Below are positions 15,772 to 20,199 of a stretch of DNA of 20,199 nt, one piece after another. The position numbers and the translations under genes were made by a program. This DNA comes from JBKHJA01 sp046538375. GTDB lineage: Bacteria; Acidobacteriota; Aminicenantia; Aminicenantales; Aminicenantaceae. Under the pieces are notes generated by a model, which did no database searches, was not told the DNA's origin, and was given only the letters and a program-made list of their open reading frames with translations. The stretch is taken from the NCBI GenBank assembly GCA_046538375.1, contig JBKHJA010000046.1, positions 1-20,199 on the forward strand. Direction: 5' to 3'. Position 1 is the first letter of the stretch. Every line of letters starts with the position of its first letter.

Positions 15772-16659
15772 ATGACTGAATCCATATTTGATCTCATTAA
15801 ACAGAGAGTTGTTCTTCTGGATGGAGGTATGGGAACAGAACTCATAAGACATGGTTTTCCCCAGGGAGAGTGTCCTGAGTCGTGGAATGTGGAAAAGCCA
15901 GAAGTGGTGAAGAAGATTCATGCCAGCTATTTCCATGCTGGCTCCGATGTGGTGCTGACCAATAGTTTTGGCGGGAGTAAGATAAAACTTGGTTCTCATG
16001 GCCTGGATAAGCGGTGCTACGAACTGAATCTGGCTGCAGCCAAAATCGCTAATGAAGTTAAGCCTGAAGGCAAGTTTGTGGCCGGAAGCATGGGGCCTAC
16101 AGGAAAATTTCTCAAGCCTCAAGGAAAGTACACAGAAGAAGAATTTGAAGAGGCCTATGGCGAGCAAGCCAAAGGACTGATCGAAGGAAAAGTTGATTTT
16201 TTGTTGATCGAAACCCAGTATGACTTGAAGGAAGCTCTGTGTGCCTTGAGGGGAGCAAGAAAACAAGCGGATGATGTGCCGGTTTTTGTGACCATAACTT
16301 TCAACCACCATCCCCGTGGATTCTTTACTCTGATGGGAAACAGCCCCCTGGAATGCCTGGATACGCTGGAGAAAGAAGATGTTCCAGTAGTGGGCACAAA
16401 CTGCACTCTCAACAGCGAAGAAATGGTGGATCTGATCAAAATCATGAGAGAAAAAACTTCTCTTCCCCTCATTGCCCAGGCCAATGCTGGTAAGCCTTCT
16501 CTTTCTGAAGAAGGGAAAGTGGCTTATTCACAAAGCATGGAGGATTATGTGCGCTTCATTCCCCAGATGGTTGAAAACGGCGCCAATCTGGTGGGCGGAT
16601 GCTGCGGGACAAATCCAGATTATATCAAGAAAATGGCCCAGCTCATCAAGAAGAGCTGA
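15772..16659 (+). CDS. Zinc-dependent homocysteine S-methyltransferase-like protein
   Basis: The 295-residue protein is a stand-alone homocysteine-binding domain like the N-terminal module of MetH. It opens LLDGGMGTEL and contains SMGPTGKFL near residues 106-114 and ET-x-YDL-x-EA near 147-155. The zinc triad is C211 in GTNCT plus C277-C278 in GGCCGT. It has no folate or B12 domain, so it must take methyl from another protein or small donor, for example a corrinoid protein of this locus, and give it to homocysteine or a related thiol. GGAGGA precedes the ATG at 7 nt; the in-frame ATG at 15736 lacks a site. It is last in the acs operon, 40 nt after acsV, where an acsE-type methyltransferase would be unsurprising. 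The operon already has a MetE-like enzyme, so a purely biosynthetic role may be redundant. Confidence 0.85.
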   Translation: MTESIFDLIKQRVVLLDGGMGTELIRHGFPQGECPESWNVEKPEVVKKIHASYFHAGSDVVLTNSFGGSKIKLGSHGLDKRCYELNLAAAKIANEVKPEGKFVAGSMGPTGKFLKPQGKYTEEEFEEAYGEQAKGLIEGKVDFLLIETQYDLKEALCALRGARKQADDVPVFVTITFNHHPRGFFTLMGNSPLECLDTLEKEDVPVVGTNCTLNSEEMVDLIKIMREKTSLPLIAQANAGKPSLSEEGKVAYSQSMEDYVRFIPQMVENGANLVGGCCGTNPDYIKKMAQLIKKS

Positions 16660-16690
16660 CGGTTTAAAAACTTAAAGTTTCGCTTTATAT

Positions 16691-17848
16691 CTAATACTGT
16701 CCGTACTTAGAGGCTGCCTCTATTACGGCCCGGACATTTTCCCGTTTAGCGTCCCAGGGCGTTTCACATTCAGTCCCCAGAATGTAACCCCCTCCCTCAG
16801 CACAGTCTTGTATTAACTTTTTACAGAAGGCATCCACTTCTTCTGGAGTTCCGTAGACCAGCAGGGATGAGGGAACGTTTCCGTAGATACACACTTTATC
16901 TCCCAAGACCTGCTTGGCCTTCTTCATGTCGGTCTTTTCAAAGTCGATCAGCACCTTTCCTCTGGGGAGTCCTGTGGTTATATTTTTTATGGTGTTCAGA
17001 AAAGGCGTTAGATCATTGTCCCAGTGGCAGTACACCCTGAATCCTCGATTCACCCAACAGTCCACCGCCTTTTTGGCAAAAGGCCAGAAGAATTCATCAA
17101 ATATTCGGGGAGACATTCCGGGAGGACCTCCGTTCACAAAAAAGATCACTTCTGCCCCTGGAACTTCCCCTGCTCCCATGGTCATGGCCTGTTTCATGGC
17201 CCGGTTTACCTCATACTGGAGAAGAAATTCGCTCATCTGTTTGACCTTTTCCGGCCTTTCAAAGATATCCTCTGTAAGAAGCGAGATACCCCTGTAATAC
17301 TGAAGAAGATCCAGAGGGTGGCAGGCCCTTCCTCCCATCAGAAGGGGAATTTCATGCTTTTCCACGAATTCCCGCCAGGCCTGGGCATAGATTTTAGGAT
17401 ATTCGAATTCATAATAAAGGAAATCATCAAGGCTTCGAAGGAATACTTCTTTCAGCTTTTTATTGAAGAGTATGGTGGAGAATCCTCTCTCCATGACATC
17501 ATCGTAATCTTCGATGACGGGTTTTTCGAAAAAGCTGGGAATGTTGCCTTGGGGTGGAAATTCATCCCGTATCCTCCAGTCCAGAGTCACTTGATCCCAG
17601 CCTGATTTGCCCAGCAAAGAGAGATGATCGAGAGTGGTGATGTTGGGATCGATATTATCGCCGATGATATCCAGGCATTTCACCGTCGCCTGGATGAGCT
17701 TTTGTGGTTCAAAGAACATCTCTTTTATGGATATCCCCCCCAGATAAGGGATGATATAGCAGTTGATGGGGGCCACAGGCACCCTATCCGCTTTCTCCAG
17801 ATTCCAGGCTGCCTCCAGGCGTTCATACCTGGTCATTCTTTCTTTCAT
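16691..17848 (-). CDS. UroD-family (MtaA/CmuA-like) methyltransferase 2
   Basis: This 385-residue protein is a uroporphyrinogen-decarboxylase-fold methyltransferase. It opens with RYERLEAAWN-x-E-x-ADRVPV, and the C-terminal half has GDKVCIYGNV followed by EGGGYILGTECETPWDAKRENV. MtaA/MtbA-type enzymes bind zinc with H-x-C and a later C. Here the equivalent position is H275-W-D277 and the late cysteine is C361, so the first cysteine is replaced by aspartate. This family moves methyl groups to or from corrinoid proteins rather than decarboxylating porphyrin. The ATG overlaps the corrinoid-protein stop as ATGA, with AAGGA just upstream, which makes the two a co-translated pair. It ends 31 bp from the convergent homocysteine-methyltransferase gene, with no clear terminator between. 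It is a tandem paralog of the gene at 18737. Confidence 0.85.
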   Translation of the reverse strand: MKERMTRYERLEAAWNLEKADRVPVAPINCYIIPYLGGISIKEMFFEPQKLIQATVKCLDIIGDNIDPNITTLDHLSLLGKSGWDQVTLDWRIRDEFPPQGNIPSFFEKPVIEDYDDVMERGFSTILFNKKLKEVFLRSLDDFLYYEFEYPKIYAQAWREFVEKHEIPLLMGGRACHPLDLLQYYRGISLLTEDIFERPEKVKQMSEFLLQYEVNRAMKQAMTMGAGEVPGAEVIFFVNGGPPGMSPRIFDEFFWPFAKKAVDCWVNRGFRVYCHWDNDLTPFLNTIKNITTGLPRGKVLIDFEKTDMKKAKQVLGDKVCIYGNVPSSLLVYGTPEEVDAFCKKLIQDCAEGGGYILGTECETPWDAKRENVRAVIEAASKYGQY

Positions 17849-18495
17849 ATTTCCTTATCCTGACGGCCTGCCCTCAACCATTCTTCGATGACTCTTATGC
17901 CCTGATTGGCATTGGATGTGGCATAGTCGACTCCCAATTCCCCGCTTTTGACCTCACCCACCACACCTCCACCCACGATAACCTTTAACTCCTCTCTGAG
18001 TCCCGCTTTTTCTATAGATTCTGTGGTTTCCTTCATCACCGGAATGGATGTGGTGAGAAGTCCTGACATACCCACCACCTGCGGCTTGTGCTCTCTGATA
18101 TTTTCTATAAACCTCTGCTTGGCGACATCAACGCCCAGATCCACTACTTCAAATCCCCCACACTCCAGTAAACCCGCCACAATCCCCTTTCCCAGGTCGT
18201 GGACATCACCGGAAACTGTTCCTATCAACACTTTCCCTTTGAAAGAAGCATTTCCGTAACATTCTTTGATCTTGGGTGTTATCAGAGATGAAGCATCTTT
18301 AAATATTTGAGCTGCCCTCATCAGCTCCATCAGAAAGAAATGGCCTTTCTCGAATTCTTCCCCCACACGCTCCAAACCTTTCCGGGCCTCCTCTATGATT
18401 TCCAGGGGATCTCTTTTGGCCTTGAGATAGTCTTCCACCGTGTTCAGCACACCCTGTTTATCAAGTTCAGCAATAGCTTCGCTCAGCTTTTCCAT
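17845..18495 (-). CDS. Methyltransferase-associated corrinoid (B12-binding) protein 2
   Basis: From the ATG at 18495 this gives 216 residues: a helical cap domain (1-85) and a B12 domain with D97-V-H99-D-L-G102, His99 being the expected cobalt ligand. MSGLLTTSIPV and VIVGGGVVGE are the later B12-binding segments. The start is set by AGGAG 7 nt upstream; a longer in-frame opening to 18588 would run through the upstream small gene and has no such site. It lies between two UroD-type methyltransferases and overlaps both neighbours (13 nt with the 64-aa gene, 4 nt with UroD 2), so all are likely translated together. It differs from corrinoid protein 1 at most cap positions, suggesting another partner set. 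Confidence 0.9.
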   Translation of the reverse strand: MEKLSEAIAELDKQGVLNTVEDYLKAKRDPLEIIEEARKGLERVGEEFEKGHFFLMELMRAAQIFKDASSLITPKIKECYGNASFKGKVLIGTVSGDVHDLGKGIVAGLLECGGFEVVDLGVDVAKQRFIENIREHKPQVVGMSGLLTTSIPVMKETTESIEKAGLREELKVIVGGGVVGEVKSGELGVDYATSNANQGIRVIEEWLRAGRQDKEI

Positions 18496-18677
18496 GGTTC
18501 TTCTCCTTTCTTCCATAAGATCTTGGTCAGGACAAAACTCCAGGGAGCGTATTTGAGCATCTTTTCTGCATGTTTTCCAAAAAGCCATTGGGCGGTGGTC
18601 CGATTGATTTCCTCTTCTGTGGGGGGCTTCAATCCTTTCTTTGTCTCTTCCAGAATTCTTCTAATTCCTTCTTTCAC
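18483..18677 (-). CDS. 64-aa unknown protein in the methyltransferase operon
   Basis: The frame starts with GTG at 18677 behind a very strong Shine-Dalgarno (AAAGGAGGT, 6 nt before GTG) and ends at a TGA overlapping the corrinoid-protein start by 13 nt. The 64 residues are mostly charged, with a helical look and a central EEINRTTAQWLFGKHAEKML segment; there are two tryptophans near the C-terminus and no cysteine. I see no signal peptide or clear membrane helix and recognise no family. The ribosome site and translational coupling support a real gene. A plausible but unproven idea is a small accessory subunit of the methyltransferase complex. Confidence 0.65.
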   Translation of the reverse strand: MKEGIRRILEETKKGLKPPTEEEINRTTAQWLFGKHAEKMLKYAPWSFVLTKILWKKGEEPWKS

Positions 18678-18736
18678 TGTCCTACCTCCTTTTTTCTTTT
18701 AAACAAAAGCTCTATGGGAGTGGGAATCCAAAAGAT

Positions 18737-19918
18737 TCATTTGTATTGACCGCATTTCTTGGCAGTCTCTATCATGGTCCTCACGTTTTCCCGTTTGGCA
18801 TTCCAGGGAGTTTCGCACTCGGTGGCCAGGATGAATCCTCCACCCTCAGCACAATCACGGATCAGTTTTTTACAGTAGTCCTCCACTTCTCTCCTGGAGC
18901 CAAACACAAGCAGAGAGGCCGGCACATTGCCAAAAATACAAACACGGTCGCCTAATATTTGTTTGGCCTTTTTCATATCGGTCTTCTCAAAATCCAGAAG
19001 CACCTTTCCCTTGGGCAGTCCCATGGTGATATTTTTCAAGATAGGCAAAACAGAAGTGAGATCACCGTCCATATGGACATGAGCCTTGAATCCCCTGTTG
19101 ACGATCATATCCACGCCTCTCTTCAAGGTAGGCCACACGAATTCTTCGAAAACCTGGGGAGAGACATAAGGCGGCCCCACAATACCTGCCTGAAAAAAGA
19201 TGACTTCTGCTCCTGGGACCTCCCCTGCTCCCATGATCATGGCCTGGTTTAAAGCATTGATGATCTCATGTTCCAGCACCCAATCGCACATATTTTTGAC
19301 CTTTTCGGGTTGTTCGGCAATATCATTGGCCAGTTGAGCAAAACTCCGGTAATAAAGGACCAATTCAAAAGGAATGGTGGCTCTCCCTCCCATAAACAGG
19401 GGAACTTCATAGTCTTCCACGAATTTCTGCCAGGCCTGGGCATAGTCCTCAGGATACTCGAACTGAAAGGACAAGAACTCTTCCAGATTCCGTTTGAAAA
19501 TATTCCCGGAGACCTGTCTGTTAAAAAGAAGGGTGGAAAATCCTCTTTCCATAATATCATCATAGTCCTGGAGGATGGGTTTTTCGAAAAAACTGGGGAT
19601 GTTTCCTTTTGGTGGAAACTCATCCCATATCCTCCAGTCCAGAGTCACTTGATCCCAGCCTGATTTTCCCAGCAAAGAGAGATGATCGAGAGTGGTGATG
19701 TTGGGATCGATATTATCGCCGATGATATCCAGACATTTCACAGCGGCTTGAATGAGCTTTTGTGGCTCAAAGAACATCTCTTTTATGGATATCCCTCCCA
19801 GATAAGGGATGATATAACAATTCAAAGGAGTGACCGGCACTCTGTCTGCTTCCTCCAGATTCCAGGCGGCTTCCAGTCTTTGGTACGGGCTCATTTTTTC
19901 TTTATTCTGAGTTCCCAT
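18737..19918 (-). CDS. UroD-family (MtaA/CmuA-like) methyltransferase 1
   Basis: This first gene of the minus-strand operon encodes 393 residues from the ATG at 19918, which has AGGA 8 nt upstream; the ATG at 19924 is only 2 nt from the same AGGA. It shows the same UroD-fold landmarks as its paralog: YQRLEAAWN at the front, GAGEVPGAEVIFF in the middle, then GDRVCIFGNV and ATECETPWNAKRENV. The putative zinc site is H282-M-D284 with C368, again with Asp where MtaA has Cys. It differs from paralog 2 mainly between about residues 125 and 260, which in this fold should include substrate- or partner-contact parts, while both ends are nearly the same. One paralog may load and the other unload the corrinoid protein, or they may serve different methyl donors; neither is shown by sequence. 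Confidence 0.85.
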   Translation of the reverse strand: MGTQNKEKMSPYQRLEAAWNLEEADRVPVTPLNCYIIPYLGGISIKEMFFEPQKLIQAAVKCLDIIGDNIDPNITTLDHLSLLGKSGWDQVTLDWRIWDEFPPKGNIPSFFEKPILQDYDDIMERGFSTLLFNRQVSGNIFKRNLEEFLSFQFEYPEDYAQAWQKFVEDYEVPLFMGGRATIPFELVLYYRSFAQLANDIAEQPEKVKNMCDWVLEHEIINALNQAMIMGAGEVPGAEVIFFQAGIVGPPYVSPQVFEEFVWPTLKRGVDMIVNRGFKAHVHMDGDLTSVLPILKNITMGLPKGKVLLDFEKTDMKKAKQILGDRVCIFGNVPASLLVFGSRREVEDYCKKLIRDCAEGGGFILATECETPWNAKRENVRTMIETAKKCGQYK

Positions 19919-20045
19919 GGTCATTATCCTTTTTTAAGTGATCAAAGTATGTATTCATGGCGTTTTGATTTGTAAAGAGTGTTTACAGCGGTTGAAGATG
20001 ATTTCATGCCTGCTTTTTCACTCTTATGCTCAGCTTAATATGGAG

Positions 20046-20074
20046 TTTATACTGATATGCGGGATGGCTGTCAA
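20046..20074 (-). promoter_or_regulatory. Near-consensus sigma70 promoter of the UroD/corrinoid operon
   Basis: On the minus strand TTGACA (20074 down to 20069) and TATAAA (20051 down to 20046) are separated by exactly 17 bp. The start would be near 20039, leaving an AT-rich leader of about 120 nt before the ATG at 19918, in which I see no riboswitch. The -35 lies inside an imperfect inverted repeat. Unlike the plus-strand operons this promoter has a full -35 and lacks the 17-base shared element, so it is probably controlled differently, for example by repression. Confidence 0.65.
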
Positions 20075-20129
20075 TGAATTAAAAAAAACTTTAATTCAAT
20101 AAATTGAATTGCCATCCAATATTTTGGAT
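20062..20129. repeat. Cluster of inverted repeats at the UroD operon promoter
   Basis: Three inverted repeats lie together. GGATGGC at 20062-20068 pairs with GCCATCC at 20111-20117, extended by TCAAT/ATTGA (20071-20075 and 20103-20107). AATTCAAT and ATTGAATT flank a 2-bp spacer at 20093-20110. ATCCAA and TTGGAT flank 4 bp at 20114-20129. The first covers the -35 hexamer and the other two lie just upstream of it. They are candidates for operator sites; alternatively the AT-rich arms could form a terminator for an unseen neighbour. The remaining bases to 20199 are AT-rich with nothing else recognised. Confidence 0.55.
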
Positions 20130-20199
20130 AAAAAGAGCGCATGTAATGCTTGGTATGGATTGCAAATATTTGATAATAAAGCAATTTAATAAAATAGTG

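Larger units (their letters stand above)
17610..19732 (-). repeat. 65-bp identical segments in the two UroD-type genes
   Basis: Bases 17610-17674 and 19668-19732 are identical over 65 bp, and the 38 bp on the other side of a single mismatch also agree, giving about 104 bp with one difference. Both lie in the same part of the coding frame (about residues 59-92). Neighbouring stretches show many silent and replacement changes, so the segment has been homogenised or retained since a recent duplication. The span given covers both copies; only these blocks are the repeat. Confidence 0.8.

Noticed and set aside
16660..16690. A terminator between the convergent homocysteine-methyltransferase and UroD genes
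   Set aside because: Only a 5-bp AACTT/AAGTT dyad without a T-run is present in 31 bp; not enough for a call.
17024..17605. A 193-codon plus-strand frame over UroD-type gene 2
   Set aside because: Antisense to a gene with clear family motifs; a similar shadow occurs in the paralog at 19268-19663, as expected from the shared sequence.
18496..18588. A 31-residue N-terminal extension of corrinoid protein 2
   Set aside because: No ribosome site at 18588, the peptide does not fit the corrinoid-protein family, and the segment codes for the 64-aa gene in another frame.

Overview
The window is a one-carbon metabolism island from an anaerobic bacterium that uses the Wood-Ljungdahl (reductive acetyl-CoA) pathway. 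The bacterial form of acetyl-CoA synthase (AcsB with its N-terminal CODH-docking domain), the CooS-type CODH and Shine-Dalgarno-led operons rule out a methanogen. The phylum cannot be assigned from this sequence. The small zinc-ribbon gene at the left edge and the MetE-like gene beside CODH resemble gene content I associate with uncultured or sulfate-reducer-like anaerobes and Dehalococcoidia; this is only an impression. No rRNA, tRNA, CRISPR array or insertion sequence is recognisable.

Layout. (1) 1-437: a GC-rich, hairpin-forming left edge, then an 83-aa zinc-ribbon protein. (2) 536-1795, minus strand: a PocR-AraC regulator ending in its own terminator. (3) 1925-5195, plus strand: a methyltransferase-type corrinoid protein, a ferredoxin-ATPase corrinoid activator and a CooC-type Ni-insertion ATPase. 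(4) 5390-16659, plus strand: a MetE-like core methyltransferase, CODH (acsA/cooS), acsB, acsF, acsD, acsC, acsV and a zinc homocysteine-methyltransferase-like protein. Gaps are short and several junctions are ATGA overlaps, so this looks like one long operon. (5) 19918-16691, minus strand, converging on it: UroD-family methyltransferase, a 64-aa unknown protein, a second corrinoid protein and a second UroD-family methyltransferase. A near-consensus promoter inside an inverted repeat drives this unit.

How they probably work together. Methyl groups taken by the UroD-type enzymes would be carried on the stand-alone corrinoid proteins, kept active by the ferredoxin-ATPase activator. AcsCD (CFeSP), activated by AcsV, feeds AcsB, which joins methyl and CO (from CODH) into acetyl-CoA. 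The MetE-like enzyme may draw methyl from CFeSP to make methionine. No AcsE (methyl-tetrahydrofolate:CFeSP methyltransferase) is present; a MetH-like homocysteine-methyltransferase domain protein occupies the end of the acs operon instead.

The most informative non-coding signal is a 17-base element (16/17 identical) found in two intergenic regions, before the corrinoid-protein operon and before the MetE-like/CODH/ACS operon. In both it begins exactly 57 bp before a TATAAT -10 hexamer that lacks a good -35. The first copy also overlaps the regulator's own apparent -10. This predicts that the PocR-AraC protein coordinates methyl delivery and acetyl-CoA synthesis and controls itself.
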